This document shows, piece after piece, positions 51,988-61,591 of a stretch of 64,000 bases of DNA. The stretch is from Dyadobacter sp. CY343 (GTDB taxonomy: Bacteria > Bacteroidota > Bacteroidia > Cytophagales > Spirosomataceae), in assembly GCF_021390335.1 (NCBI RefSeq), contig NZ_JAJUXK010000003.1, forward strand, positions 310,001-374,000. The letters are read 5' to 3'. The notes beneath the pieces were generated by a model. The model was not told where the DNA came from. It searched no databases and saw only the letters and a list, made by a program, of their open reading frames with translations. Made by a program: the position numbers and the translations under genes. Numbering within the stretch: position 1 is the first letter of the stretch; every line of letters begins with the position of its first letter.

Positions 51988-53289
51988 CTATAATTGATCG
52001 AGGTCAGCCACAATGAATGTACTGCCTCCTACGTAAATAATATCTGTCGAGTCTGAATCAGCCACTGCTTGCTTCAATGCCGCATTTACATCTTCGAATA
52101 CCTCTCCTCGTAAACCCTGCTCCAATGCGGCAGAGGCCAGTTCCGACGCATCCAGAGCTCTCAAATTACCAGGGTGACAAAAGTAATAAACCGCATCGAG
52201 CGGAAGAAGCTTCAGTATCGCGCCAATATCCTTATCTTTTACAAATCCGATAACGAACCGAAGATTCTTATGCGGGAGGCTTGTAAACTGCGCGATCGTC
52301 TCGGTTAAACCACCTACATTATGGGCAGTATCACACACTACGAAAGGCTGATCGGCTATTTTTTGCCAGCGACCTTTTAACCCGGTAAGAGGAACAACCT
52401 GGCTAAGTGCAGCACGAACTGCCCCCGGTGGGATATTCCAACCCTGTGATTTTAAAACATCCCGCGCTGTCAAAACCCCTGCCAGATTTCGTAACTGATA
52501 CGAACCGGTCAGGTCTAAACGTAAGTCCTCACGCTCAGTGATTTCGGAACCCAATCTCTCGGCGTTGGCAATCAGTTTACCGTCATCCACACCACTGCTT
52601 TCAGTAAGATATTGCTGAGAGCCGAATGTAATCGGGGCTTCGAGAGAAGATGCTTTATTGATGAATACATTGGCAATATTCTCCTCCTGGTATTCGCTGA
52701 TCACCACCGGGACCTTTTCCTTAATAATACCCGCTTTCTCTGCCGCTATCTCCGGAAGGGTATTACCCAGAAATTGGGTGTGATCCAAACTTACATTGGT
52801 GATTAAGGATAAAATTGGCGTGATAACATTAGTGGAATCAAGACGTCCGCCCATCCCAACCTCTATCACAGCAATATCAACCTGACGGTCTCTAAAATAG
52901 CTAAATGCCAATGCGACTGTTACCTCGAAGAAAGAAGGATCTAATCTATCAATGTTAGATTTAATACCACTGGTAAATTCAACTACGAATTCTTCGGTGA
53001 TGTGCGCTCCGTTCACCCGGATTCTTTCCCTAAAATCTTTTAAATGAGGGGAAGTATAAAGCCCAACTTTGTAGCCGGATTGTTGTAAAATAGCCGCAAG
53101 CATATGCGAGGTGCTCCCCTTCCCGTTTGTTCCGCCAACATGAATAATGGGGTAAGCTTTCTCAGGATTTCCAAGTGATTTGCACAGCTCCTGGGTAGTA
53201 AAAAGGCCCGGCTTAAAGGCACGGGCTCCAATGTTCTGAAATACGGGCAATCTGCTGTACAGATATTCCAGCGTCTCCTGGTAACTCAT
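51988..53289 (-). CDS. folC: dihydrofolate/folylpolyglutamate synthase
   Basis: ATP-dependent Mur-ligase-like enzyme that adds glutamate to folates. The start chosen is the ATG at 53289 (MSYQETLEYLYSRLP), 4 bases after the previous stop, giving 433 residues; the longer frame to 53346 would overlap the upstream gene by 53 bases. The P-loop is HVGGTNGKGSTSHM. Further marks are LYTSPHLKDFRERIRVNG, IEVGMGGRLDSTNVI, SLDHTQFLGNTLPEIAAEKAGIIK and the C-terminal VCDTAHNVGGL. Translation is probably coupled to the TonB-like gene before it. Confidence 0.95.
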   Translation of the reverse strand: MSYQETLEYLYSRLPVFQNIGARAFKPGLFTTQELCKSLGNPEKAYPIIHVGGTNGKGSTSHMLAAILQQSGYKVGLYTSPHLKDFRERIRVNGAHITEEFVVEFTSGIKSNIDRLDPSFFEVTVALAFSYFRDRQVDIAVIEVGMGGRLDSTNVITPILSLITNVSLDHTQFLGNTLPEIAAEKAGIIKEKVPVVISEYQEENIANVFINKASSLEAPITFGSQQYLTESSGVDDGKLIANAERLGSEITEREDLRLDLTGSYQLRNLAGVLTARDVLKSQGWNIPPGAVRAALSQVVPLTGLKGRWQKIADQPFVVCDTAHNVGGLTETIAQFTSLPHKNLRFVIGFVKDKDIGAILKLLPLDAVYYFCHPGNLRALDASELASAALEQGLRGEVFEDVNAALKQAVADSDSTDIIYVGGSTFIVADLDQL

Positions 53290-53293
53290 TTGC

Positions 53294-54220
53294 TTATTTA
53301 GACCGGATTTTAAAGGTAAGCGTTCCAACTGATTCGTCTGGAACATTTGCCGATTTTGGAATAAAGGTCAATTCTCTTACTGCACTTTTATATTTGTTCA
53401 CCACTGCATAATCTGTGACAGTAGTGCTCGCCGTGACTATGTTCTTGACGCGACCGTTTTTATCCACTGTAATCTTGAAAGTAATATCACCGGTAGCGTC
53501 CGAATTATCGTCTACAACTGGTCTTCTTGACCAACTCCACCCAGATAGGCTTAACCCTACCGCAGTGCCGCCACCGCCTCCTTCTCCCTTATAAGTTTTG
53601 GCGAACAGGCTTCCGGTTTTAGAACCTTTGTCACCTACACCTTCCGCATCGTCCCCGTTATTGTTCCCGCCTACTCCGCTTTGCGTTCCGTTTGTCCCAT
53701 TGCTGCCTGACTTACTGCCTGAAGATTTGGTAAACAACGCGTCTCTATTGACGGGCTTTTCAGGAGTTGGCTTCGCAACAGGTGCAGAAGCGCTTTCCGC
53801 TCCGGTCGATTTTTTAACGTCAGCCTTTTCCGGCGCTTCTACCGGGCTCTCCTGCTTTGAAGCAATAACAGGCTTCTCTGCAACCGTTTTTGTAGGCTTA
53901 GGCGACTCTATCTTAGGTGGCGTCGGAGGTGTTGGTTTTGGAGTTGATACCGATTTTACCTTTTTAACGTCATCTGCATCGGCACGCATATTCTGCGCGA
54001 CCTTACTGTCATTTGGCTTATTGAAAGTTTGAATATCTCCTTTTCCAACCTTGTCGGTCCCGTAGTTGACCTCCACAAAAAGCTCCATCGGCTCTACCTT
54101 GGGCATTGAGCTGCTCAGGCGGATAAAAAAGAATATCGCGAGCATAGCCGCCGTGATCCCGAAGGACCAGGCCCAGGAAACAGCAATTCTTTGGCGATCT
54201 TCTGCTTGTAATGTGACCAT
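53294..54220 (-). CDS. TonB/TolA-like energy-transducer protein
   Basis: A 308-residue protein with an N-terminal membrane helix (about 13-33, SWAWSFGITAAMLAIFFFI), a long periplasmic stretch rich in Pro, Lys, Glu and Gly (KPTPPTPPKIESPKPTKT, then Ser/Gly/Asn-rich repeats) and a small C-terminal domain (about 225-308; GDITFKITVDKNGRVKNIVTASTTVTDYAVVNKYKSAVRELTFIPKS) with the TonB C-terminal beta-helix pattern. It could energise outer-membrane receptors such as the barrel protein encoded nearby. No ExbB/ExbD genes are in view. A terminator separates it from the upstream HU/SPOR gene. Confidence 0.82.
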   Translation of the reverse strand: MVTLQAEDRQRIAVSWAWSFGITAAMLAIFFFIRLSSSMPKVEPMELFVEVNYGTDKVGKGDIQTFNKPNDSKVAQNMRADADDVKKVKSVSTPKPTPPTPPKIESPKPTKTVAEKPVIASKQESPVEAPEKADVKKSTGAESASAPVAKPTPEKPVNRDALFTKSSGSKSGSNGTNGTQSGVGGNNNGDDAEGVGDKGSKTGSLFAKTYKGEGGGGGTAVGLSLSGWSWSRRPVVDDNSDATGDITFKITVDKNGRVKNIVTASTTVTDYAVVNKYKSAVRELTFIPKSANVPDESVGTLTFKIRSK

Positions 54221-54274
54221 TTTACGCTATTTATAATTTCCTCGAAAACGTAAATTTAACAAAATTCGTATGCA

Positions 54275-54299
54275 ACAAAAAAGGAAGCTTTCGCTTCCT
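54275..54299 (-). terminator. terminator after HU/SPOR gene
   Basis: AGGAAGC / GCTTCCT hairpin with a 4-base loop; the minus strand continues TTTTTTG. It lies 8 bases after the stop of the HU/SPOR gene. Confidence 0.8.
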
Positions 54300-54306
54300 C
54301 TCGGTA

Positions 54307-55371
54307 TTACAGATTCTTTTTCTTTAACTTATAAACCCAGCCAGGCTGGCCGATGACTGATTTCAGTTTGGCCGAAGCTCGATAGGCTTCTTTTTCAGTA
54401 TTATAGACGCTCGTGGCAACTTTAACTTTCGTGCTGTACTTATCGCCGGGGATGATCAGTGCTTCTTCAAATCCTTTCGCTTTTAAATCTTCCAGCAGAA
54501 CCTTTGCCTGTCTCGGCCCTTTAAATGCGCCTGCAACAACATAGAATTTCGACGTCGTGGCAACTACCGGAGCAGCTGCTATTGGGTCAGGTGCTGCGGT
54601 AGTTGCAGCGGTCCCAGCTGAGTCGATTGTCGGAGTTACTACTTTAACAGCAGCTTCGGGAACAACAGTAGTCGGTTCAACTACGATGGTCTCAACTTCT
54701 TTTACCGGCGCTTTCTCTACTTTTTCAGTTTTGGCAAAAAGCTCGGTGAACGGATTCAATGTACTTTGAATATCCCGGTTATCTGAATTGACCATGAAAA
54801 AGCTCAGTCCGCAAAGCAAGCCTGTAATTACCGCAGCGGCTACCCAGCGAACCCAATTCACTGAACGCACATTGTCTTCGTCACCTGCAAGTACCTCCAC
54901 TTCCTCCTCTACTGCATATTGATCTGCAATAGCTTTGGCCGCAACGACTTTGTTAAAGTGCTTTACCTTGATTTTCTCGAAACCGTACCATTCGTCTTTA
55001 AAGTACTTCTCGGTCTTCGGTTCAAAAACAAGCTTTCCCTCTACATTCTTCTCAAATTCACCAACTCCCGGAATTGTAGCTTGTCCATTTGCTTCCAATG
55101 TCGAACGCAACTGATCCGTAAATCGCTTTACAAAATCGACCGCTTCTGTATGTGACCATTTTTCCTGCCTTGAAATGTAATTTGCCAACAGGCCGTCATC
55201 CAATTTAAGATATTCATTAAAGGCCAGCTTCTTCGCAGGAGGCGAGAAGAGACCCGAGCTTTTGTCGTAAGTAGCCGGAATGTGATGGGAAATAAGGGCC
55301 CCGAATCCCGGAATAATTACAAACTCGTATTCAGTAATGAGTTTTCTTAAAACGTTTTCAACGGCGATCAT
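54307..55371 (-). CDS. HU-CCDC81-like and SPOR-domain membrane protein
   Basis: A 354-residue protein that links two unusual parts. The N-terminus (about 1-115) resembles the bacterial HU-CCDC81 repeats: LRKLITEYEFVIIPGFGALISHHIPA, KLAFNEYLKLDDGLLANYIS, ATIPGVGEFEKNVEGKLVFEP. One membrane helix lies near 173-192 (WVAAAVITGLLCGLSFFMV). A Pro/Val/Thr/Ala-rich linker leads to a SPOR domain (about 272-350; KFYVVAGAFKGPRQAKVLLEDLKAKGFEEALII), which binds denuded septal peptidoglycan. The cytoplasmic part may bind DNA or protein, and the SPOR part places it at the division site. It is third in a leftward block with TPR and barrel genes. Confidence 0.85.
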   Translation of the reverse strand: MIAVENVLRKLITEYEFVIIPGFGALISHHIPATYDKSSGLFSPPAKKLAFNEYLKLDDGLLANYISRQEKWSHTEAVDFVKRFTDQLRSTLEANGQATIPGVGEFEKNVEGKLVFEPKTEKYFKDEWYGFEKIKVKHFNKVVAAKAIADQYAVEEEVEVLAGDEDNVRSVNWVRWVAAAVITGLLCGLSFFMVNSDNRDIQSTLNPFTELFAKTEKVEKAPVKEVETIVVEPTTVVPEAAVKVVTPTIDSAGTAATTAAPDPIAAAPVVATTSKFYVVAGAFKGPRQAKVLLEDLKAKGFEEALIIPGDKYSTKVKVATSVYNTEKEAYRASAKLKSVIGQPGWVYKLKKKNL

Positions 55372-55401
55372 GAAGCACTTTTTGAAGTTAACTCGACGAA
55401 G

Positions 55402-57069
55402 TTAAAAAGAAAATGACAATCCTCCAATAAAGTTCAGGCCCTGCTGCGGGTAGTACAGATAGCGTTGATATTGCTTGCCAAACACATTGTTCAGTGACAC
55501 AAATGCAGAGAAGTTCTTGGTTAACAGGTAGTCTATCTTGAAATTCAGGTCAGCGATCACCGGTAATTTCGTCACTACTCCGCTCTGGAAATTTTTCGCT
55601 TTTAATCCCCTCAGCATATAAAAATCGGCAGTTACAAATAGCTTTTTGCTGATCGTAAGCGCATTGAACCAGTTAATCGTAAGGTCCGGCCGGTGCCAGG
55701 CTTCCTCGACACTTCCCATTGCGTAATCAAAGAAATTCGCTTTCAGAGAAGTTTTAAATGCATCGTTGAAGTTATAGCCAGCCTGTGCCGAAATCGTTAA
55801 TACCTTTGTTTTCCCAGTATCGTAAATGATCGAAAATCTGGACGTATCCACCAATGAGTTGTTGAAATTGTAAAAGTTGCGGTAGCTCGTATAAGCTACT
55901 TTACCCTCGTAATTAAATCCGCCGGCAACTTCTCCCTTCACACCTCCGCTAATCTCTGAGGTTTTTTCCGAGTTTACGATCAAAGCATTCGGTCCCAACC
56001 ACTGATTTTCACTTAACATACTTCTCAACGTATTTCTTACGATATCACCATTCCAGCCAGCAAAAATATGCAGGCCCGGCAAGGGAGTTACATCCACATT
56101 CAATGCTGGAAAAGCTTTTGTTTTATTGATTTTTAACTCGCTATCCGTGTCATTAACAACGTTAAGTCCGGCCGAAACCGTGAATGCCTCTGTTACATAT
56201 TTGAATGTAGGCTTCACCCGAAAAAGATTCCGTTGGTAAGTAAACATATCAATGCGCTGCGAAAGAAACGCATCGGCTTCAAGCAAAGCATAGAAACTTT
56301 CAGAAATGGGCACGGAGGCCATTAATTTTGTACCCCAATCCAATTCCGAGGCGCTATAACGGTCACGCAGCGAATTAAGGCTGGTTTTAACAGAATAATC
56401 GACGAGTACCGATGCATCCGTATTTTCAAAGCCAAGATTTACACCAAACTGATTAACCGTCTGTCTGATCGTGTCCCGGTCAACCATAATGCCCTCAGGT
56501 TGCGGCTGATATCCGTAGAAATAGTAATTCTTCCGGTCATATTCCAGATTCGCCTCAACCTTGTAGGTACTGCGAATGTATTTGCCACCCAATTTGATAT
56601 TGGTAGCAGCATTCGCCGAGTTCTTTCCGTCAACCGGCCCGTTTGCAGCAGATAAGTGCTTTAACTGAGTAGTAAACGCGAGGTCTTCTGAAGGACGCCC
56701 ACCTACAAACGCTTCTCCCAGAAACCGGCCGTAATTACCGCCTCCGAGCTTTACATAGTTATTAAGGACATCTTTCTCCTCATTCCTTTTCTCATCGGTC
56801 GAAGCCGCTACTGACGGTGTTAGCTTCGGCGAGGATATATTAATCTTTGGATCAATAATCTCATAGTTAACCTTGGTTTTCCCGGTCTCGCCCTTAATAG
56901 GCTGCACTTTATCAAAAACGCGGTTAGCCGGAGCAAACTCAATGCTCTTTTCTTTGACGATCTCGTAAGTTTGGCTTTCAATTTCTCCTCTTTGCGCAAA
57001 TGCATAGTTTGCAACAAATACAGAGGCAAGAGAAAGCAGGGCAATTTTTGATGCTTGGATTCTAATCAT
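55402..57069 (-). CDS. TonB-receptor-like outer-membrane barrel, no plug
   Basis: A 555-residue exported protein with a signal peptide (cut near YAFAQ, residue about 26). After a short charged N-terminal part, residues about 105-555 alternate hydrophobic and polar residues with many aromatic girdle positions (YVKLGGGNYGRFLGEAFVGG, YKVEANLEYDRKNYYFYGYQP, LHIFAGWNGDIVRNTLRSM) and end in the outer-membrane signal FIGGLSFSF. It resembles the C-terminal barrel of TonB-dependent receptors (LNNVFGKQYQRYLYYPQQG) but lacks a plug domain. It lies between a TPR gene (35 bases) and the HU/SPOR gene (30 bases), so all three are probably co-transcribed. Confidence 0.82.
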   Translation of the reverse strand: MIRIQASKIALLSLASVFVANYAFAQRGEIESQTYEIVKEKSIEFAPANRVFDKVQPIKGETGKTKVNYEIIDPKINISSPKLTPSVAASTDEKRNEEKDVLNNYVKLGGGNYGRFLGEAFVGGRPSEDLAFTTQLKHLSAANGPVDGKNSANAATNIKLGGKYIRSTYKVEANLEYDRKNYYFYGYQPQPEGIMVDRDTIRQTVNQFGVNLGFENTDASVLVDYSVKTSLNSLRDRYSASELDWGTKLMASVPISESFYALLEADAFLSQRIDMFTYQRNLFRVKPTFKYVTEAFTVSAGLNVVNDTDSELKINKTKAFPALNVDVTPLPGLHIFAGWNGDIVRNTLRSMLSENQWLGPNALIVNSEKTSEISGGVKGEVAGGFNYEGKVAYTSYRNFYNFNNSLVDTSRFSIIYDTGKTKVLTISAQAGYNFNDAFKTSLKANFFDYAMGSVEEAWHRPDLTINWFNALTISKKLFVTADFYMLRGLKAKNFQSGVVTKLPVIADLNFKIDYLLTKNFSAFVSLNNVFGKQYQRYLYYPQQGLNFIGGLSFSF

Positions 57070-57104
57070 CAGTATGAATATTTTCTGTTAATCGACGGGG
57101 TGAA

Positions 57105-60100
57105 TTACTTTAACTTCTCGATCTGCGTCAGCTTTTCCTTCGCCAGCTCAACTGCTTCCTTATCATCTGAATTTTCGATGATCGAATTGAGCGTAGCCTT
57201 TGCCTGTCCGATCTCATTTAAACCTGCATACACATCAGCCAGCAAGATGAAAGATCTGGCGCGCCAGAAATCAAAACCTTCAAATGCTTTTCCCAGCTCA
57301 ATAATCGCTGTTTCCGCCTCCTTGTATTTCTTTTGTTTAAAAAGCACCATCGCATTCCAGTAGCTGGCCTCAGCTCCAAATTCATCTTTGGAAGAGTTGG
57401 CTACCTTCTTAAATTCCTCCGCCGCTTTGCCAAGATCACCTTTTTCATAAGGAACTTTACCTAAATACAACTGCGCTTTACCGACCCCGCCAGGAACCAC
57501 ATTACCTACATTGATAACCTCTTTGGCGTAATACAAAGTGGAATCGTAGCTTTTCAATGTATAATAAGTATCCATCAAGCCGATCCAGGCCTGCGTCTGT
57601 TCCTTTTTGTTTTCGGAATTACGGAGCAGTACGCGGAAATTGGTAACTGCATTGTTAAAGTTGCCTCGTCCAATTTCGAGCTCCGCAGAGCGCTGCGCGG
57701 AAGCGGCTACAAACGTGGACCGGTTTTCCTGCACAACCAGACTATAAGCCTGCAATGCTTCATTTACCCGACCCAACTTATCGTAAGACGATGCGATGAA
57801 GTAACTTGCGTCATACTTATGCTTGCTCGCAGGATAACTGGATTGAAATGCCTGCAGTGCCTGAATCGCATTTTCATATTTCTCAGCATAATAGAGGTTC
57901 CTGACATTGTCAAATTCCACCTCTTCCAGTTTCTCGTTCCCTGGATTGTTCTTGCGGACCACACCAAGCACTTGCGTAAATTCTTCCGGCCGCCCAACCG
58001 CAGTATAGCTTTCCTGGATACCTTCCAGCGCGCTGCTTGCAGACGGAGAATCTGAATATTCTGTCAGGATCTTTCTAAAATCGACAATCGCCTGTTCGTA
58101 TACTTGTAAGTTGTAATACGACTGCGCGCGACGTAGCAACGCTGCCGGAATCATGAAGCTTTTCGGTGCCTCATTGATCATCCTGGTAAATCCTTTTACA
58201 GCTGCCGAGTAGCTCTGGTTTTGAAAATCAATATCGGCCATCTGAAAATACGCATCGTCGATATAGCGAGAATTCTTGTATTGAGTTACTACCATCTCAA
58301 ACTGCTTACGAGCTTCTGCCTCGCGGTTCATATAAACGTAAGCCCGGCCTTTTTGAAAGATCGCGTAATCCTTATCCACTTTTCCCTTCGACGCAACCTG
58401 CTCGTAGGTCCGGATCGCTTCATTGTAATTTTTCGCTGCCAGGTAACAGTCCGCCAAACGTGAATGTGCATCTTCGATCATCTGCGCATCCATCCCTTCT
58501 ATATTGTTTGTGAATTCCTTAAAGTATGGCAACGCTTGAGCATATTTCTTTTGGTTGTAATAAATGTAGCCCAATGCGTACAAGCTCTTCTTAGCATAAA
58601 TCCCTGCTTTCGGGTTTTTGGAAATTTGCTGGTAAAGCGCCGCCGCCTCGTCAATCTTTTTCAAACCATACACTGACTCCGCCTTGTAGTAAGTTGCCGA
58701 CGTATGGATTTCCGGATCGATCGGGACTTTAAGCGATTTGTCAAACATCACAACTGCCTCTGCAAACTTCTCCTGATTGAAATCCGCTACTCCTTGGTTG
58801 AATGTCAAGCGCTGGTAAGTACCATTTATTTTAGCATTCCTTGTTTGGAGCCCCTCAATATATTTAATCGCTCCGGAGCTATTGCTTGAATTTGCATAAC
58901 CCTCGGCAATAAGTTCGGTCGCCTCTTCCTTGTGCTTGCTCTGAGGGAATTTAGCAATGAATCCGGTAAACTCCTTTACTGCCTCCTGGTTGTTGCCTGT
59001 TTCCAACTGCACTTTTGCGTGGTTGTACGAGGCTTCCTCCTGCACTACATCGTTGAAGTCTAACCGTGATGCATTGTCAAATGATGTTAAAGCATTACTT
59101 AAAGCATTAGTCTTTAAGTAACTGATTCCCAGGAGATAAGATGCGTACTGCGAAACAGAATCCTTGCCTGTTGCAACTGGCTTTAATGTCGTTATTGTAG
59201 CTTCATAATTATTGCTTCTGAACTGCGAATGTCCGTAATGCAATGCAACTGCGGGCCGCATCGTGCCTGGGCGCATACGCTTATATCTATCGTATGCTTT
59301 AACTGCCGCTGCGTAATCCCCTTTTTCATAATATACCTCTGCCACGTAGAGTGCAACGTCATCCAACTTAGTATTGCCGCGCTGCTGTCCCAGGATCTTC
59401 TCTCCATACTGTGTCAACTGGTCAAACTCTTTCAGCTGATACATGGATGAAATGATCCAGTTAGGCGCTTCATTTTTATAGTAAGGATGCTCCTCCACCC
59501 GCCGGAAATCTTCCAGTGCTGCACTGAAATTATTTTTTTGGTAATTGATAACACCAGCATAAAAAGATGCATCCCCTGAATTAGTAAAGGACACATCATT
59601 CTTAACCTGATTAAATAACGGCAATGCCAGGTCCGGCTGCTGCGTGTTGTAATAGGACATTGCTAGCTGGTACGCGCTCTCCGACCGGGAACTTCCCGAA
59701 GCAGGTGTCTGCACCGCCTTTTCCAGGTAGGTAATCGCTTTTTCGTGGTTACCGGCATTGTAATAATAACGGCCGAGATCACCATAAACCTGTTGCGCTT
59801 TGGGATGCTCTGCGTGATTCTTTACAAAGCGATCTACCTGAACCTCTGCCTCAGGGTAATTCAGGTATAAACCCGTGACGGCCACATAATATTCAGCTGT
59901 CACCTTATTATAGTCGCTTGTACTCAGCAACTTATCCTGTGTATTTAAGAACTCGCCGAATTCCTGCCTGGCCGCGACGTAGTTAGACTTCTCATAATAT
60001 TCAAGCCCGTTCCTGAAATGAGCTTCGGGCTCGGTGATACTGAGCGTGTTTTGAGCTGATACATAAGTTGTACCCGCACTTAAAAGCAATCCGAGCGCCG

Positions 60101-60170
60101 AAGCGCTACATTTTAATACCATAGAAGCTGAGTTGGTGGATTTTTGAATTATTATACTGCGATGGACCAT
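57105..60170 (-). CDS. large periplasmic TPR protein
   Basis: A 1021-residue exported protein made almost wholly of tetratricopeptide-type repeats from about residue 45 to the C-terminus (e.g. FRNGLEYYEKSNYVAARQEFGEFL, GDLGRYYYNAGNHEKAITYLEKAVQ, AVKAYDRYKRMRPGTMRPAVALHYGHSQF, AEEFKKVANSSKDEFGAEASYWNAMVLFKQKKYKEAE). The signal peptide is best formed from the second Met (start 60119, MVLKCSASALGLLLSAGTTYVSAQ); the longer start at 60170 adds 17 residues. It heads the block with the plugless barrel and the HU/SPOR protein and may be a periplasmic scaffold for an envelope complex. The partner is unknown. Confidence 0.87.
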   Translation of the reverse strand: MVHRSIIIQKSTNSASMVLKCSASALGLLLSAGTTYVSAQNTLSITEPEAHFRNGLEYYEKSNYVAARQEFGEFLNTQDKLLSTSDYNKVTAEYYVAVTGLYLNYPEAEVQVDRFVKNHAEHPKAQQVYGDLGRYYYNAGNHEKAITYLEKAVQTPASGSSRSESAYQLAMSYYNTQQPDLALPLFNQVKNDVSFTNSGDASFYAGVINYQKNNFSAALEDFRRVEEHPYYKNEAPNWIISSMYQLKEFDQLTQYGEKILGQQRGNTKLDDVALYVAEVYYEKGDYAAAVKAYDRYKRMRPGTMRPAVALHYGHSQFRSNNYEATITTLKPVATGKDSVSQYASYLLGISYLKTNALSNALTSFDNASRLDFNDVVQEEASYNHAKVQLETGNNQEAVKEFTGFIAKFPQSKHKEEATELIAEGYANSSNSSGAIKYIEGLQTRNAKINGTYQRLTFNQGVADFNQEKFAEAVVMFDKSLKVPIDPEIHTSATYYKAESVYGLKKIDEAAALYQQISKNPKAGIYAKKSLYALGYIYYNQKKYAQALPYFKEFTNNIEGMDAQMIEDAHSRLADCYLAAKNYNEAIRTYEQVASKGKVDKDYAIFQKGRAYVYMNREAEARKQFEMVVTQYKNSRYIDDAYFQMADIDFQNQSYSAAVKGFTRMINEAPKSFMIPAALLRRAQSYYNLQVYEQAIVDFRKILTEYSDSPSASSALEGIQESYTAVGRPEEFTQVLGVVRKNNPGNEKLEEVEFDNVRNLYYAEKYENAIQALQAFQSSYPASKHKYDASYFIASSYDKLGRVNEALQAYSLVVQENRSTFVAASAQRSAELEIGRGNFNNAVTNFRVLLRNSENKKEQTQAWIGLMDTYYTLKSYDSTLYYAKEVINVGNVVPGGVGKAQLYLGKVPYEKGDLGKAAEEFKKVANSSKDEFGAEASYWNAMVLFKQKKYKEAETAIIELGKAFEGFDFWRARSFILLADVYAGLNEIGQAKATLNSIIENSDDKEAVELAKEKLTQIEKLK

Positions 60171-60281
60171 ATCCTTTTATATAAGATTACCTCTGCGCAC
60201 AATTACCGCCTGAAATGGTTTGATAACTAACGAAATGTGCATTAAAACCGTATACGTTGACTCAAAAGCCGATTTTTACAT

Positions 60282-60533
60282 TTAGAACAATACGTTATTC
60301 CGATGTAAGGTCTCTTGGAAATCACGCTGCATTTCACTGAATTTGATTAGCACGGAATTGAGAAAGGCCTCATCTAAACAACCCTCCAAGTCTGCAATAT
60401 CTTGTATTTCGTACTCTTCAATTTTGTAAGTCTGTTCAAGCAGACCCAGCTCGATTTTAATAATGTATTTGTTGTTCCATCGATAAACACCAATTTTGAG
60501 ATCCTGATGGGGTATATCCTTTATGTATCTCAT
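60282..60533 (-). CDS. small conserved-looking protein, unknown
   Basis: An 83-residue soluble protein (MRYIKDIPHQDLKIGVYRWNNKYIIKIELGLLEQTYKIEEYE). It appears to have a beta sheet followed by two helices with acidic residues (DIADLEGCLDEAFLNSVLIKFSEMQRDFQETL). The regular composition and good start support coding. I do not know its function. It is divergent from a TPR lipoprotein gene with only 23 bases between start codons, and lies upstream of the large TPR gene on the same strand. Confidence 0.75.
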   Translation of the reverse strand: MRYIKDIPHQDLKIGVYRWNNKYIIKIELGLLEQTYKIEEYEIQDIADLEGCLDEAFLNSVLIKFSEMQRDFQETLHRNNVLF

Positions 60534-60556
60534 ATTAAAATAAATAATCTAACATC

Positions 60557-61591
60557 ATGAAAGTCAATCCAATACTAACTATAATACTAATTTTTTTAGC
60601 TAATATAATGTTCAGCTGTGGAGGCCAGGATAAGAAAGACGCTGCTGATTTTTTCCTGAAAGCCAATGTTTCTCTTACGCAAAACAATTATGCCGAAGCG
60701 CTTCGGTTATACGACGAAGCAATTGCCAAAAATGCAGATTTTTCGGACGCCTATCTTAACAAAGGGATAACTTTATTAAAAATGAATCGGGCAGAAGAAG
60801 CCTATGAGATTTTAACAGAGGCGATCGCAATTGACCCTACACTTGTACAAGCAAATCTCGTTAGGGCGGAAGCTGGGTTAAATATCGGGAAGATCAATGA
60901 ATCCCTGGAAGATCTGGCACAAATTGAAAAGGAATATAAAGACTCTTCCCGGTTTTATTTGATCAAAGGTGACCTCTTGAGTACAAGAGGAACGGATCAG
61001 CTTGCCATTTCAGAGTACGACAAAGCAATCAGCCTGGACAAATCAAATGTTGAAGCCTACGTAAATCGGGGAGCATTATATTACCGAATGAAATCCTACC
61101 CTGCCGCCAAATCCGATTTCGAGAAAGCGTTAGCCTTAGACTCCAGCCATCCGCAGGCACTGAACAATCTTGGGTTAATATTATCCAAAGAAAAGGATTG
61201 GCAGCGGGCGCTGGCCTGCTTCGACAAAGTGCTGAGCACTCAGCCAGACGATGCCTATTCCCTAAATAACAAAGGCTATGTTCTGCTCATGACGGGAGCA
61301 TTGGAAGAAGGAAAAAAGCTGGTGGAGCGGGCACTTGATAAACAGCCTCGCAACGGATATGCATTGAGAAACGTGGGTATATACTATGCCCAGAAAAAAA
61401 TGCCAGCGGAGGCGCTCAAAAATTATCTGAAAGCAATCGACATTGCCGAACCTGTGGACCAGCTCTACGGACTTGCAGGACAAGCGTACCTTGACAACAA
61501 GCAAATCGACGATGCTTGCAAAATCTGGAAACAGGGTATTATTTTGAAGGACTCAGTGGCGGTTCAACTGGCTGCTAAGCATTGCCGCTAA
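60557..61591 (+). CDS. TPR lipoprotein
   Basis: A 344-residue lipoprotein with lipobox ANIMFSC (Cys about residue 21). About nine tetratricopeptide repeats follow (YAEALRLYDEAIAKNADFSDAYLNKGITLLKMNRAEEAYEIL, YPAAKSDFEKALALDSSHPQALNNLGLILSKEKDWQRALACFDKVLSTQPDD). Probably a periplasmic interaction protein. It is divergent from the small gene before it, and its end overlaps the convergent menD by 17 bases. Confidence 0.9.
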   Translation: MKVNPILTIILIFLANIMFSCGGQDKKDAADFFLKANVSLTQNNYAEALRLYDEAIAKNADFSDAYLNKGITLLKMNRAEEAYEILTEAIAIDPTLVQANLVRAEAGLNIGKINESLEDLAQIEKEYKDSSRFYLIKGDLLSTRGTDQLAISEYDKAISLDKSNVEAYVNRGALYYRMKSYPAAKSDFEKALALDSSHPQALNNLGLILSKEKDWQRALACFDKVLSTQPDDAYSLNNKGYVLLMTGALEEGKKLVERALDKQPRNGYALRNVGIYYAQKKMPAEALKNYLKAIDIAEPVDQLYGLAGQAYLDNKQIDDACKIWKQGIILKDSVAVQLAAKHCR

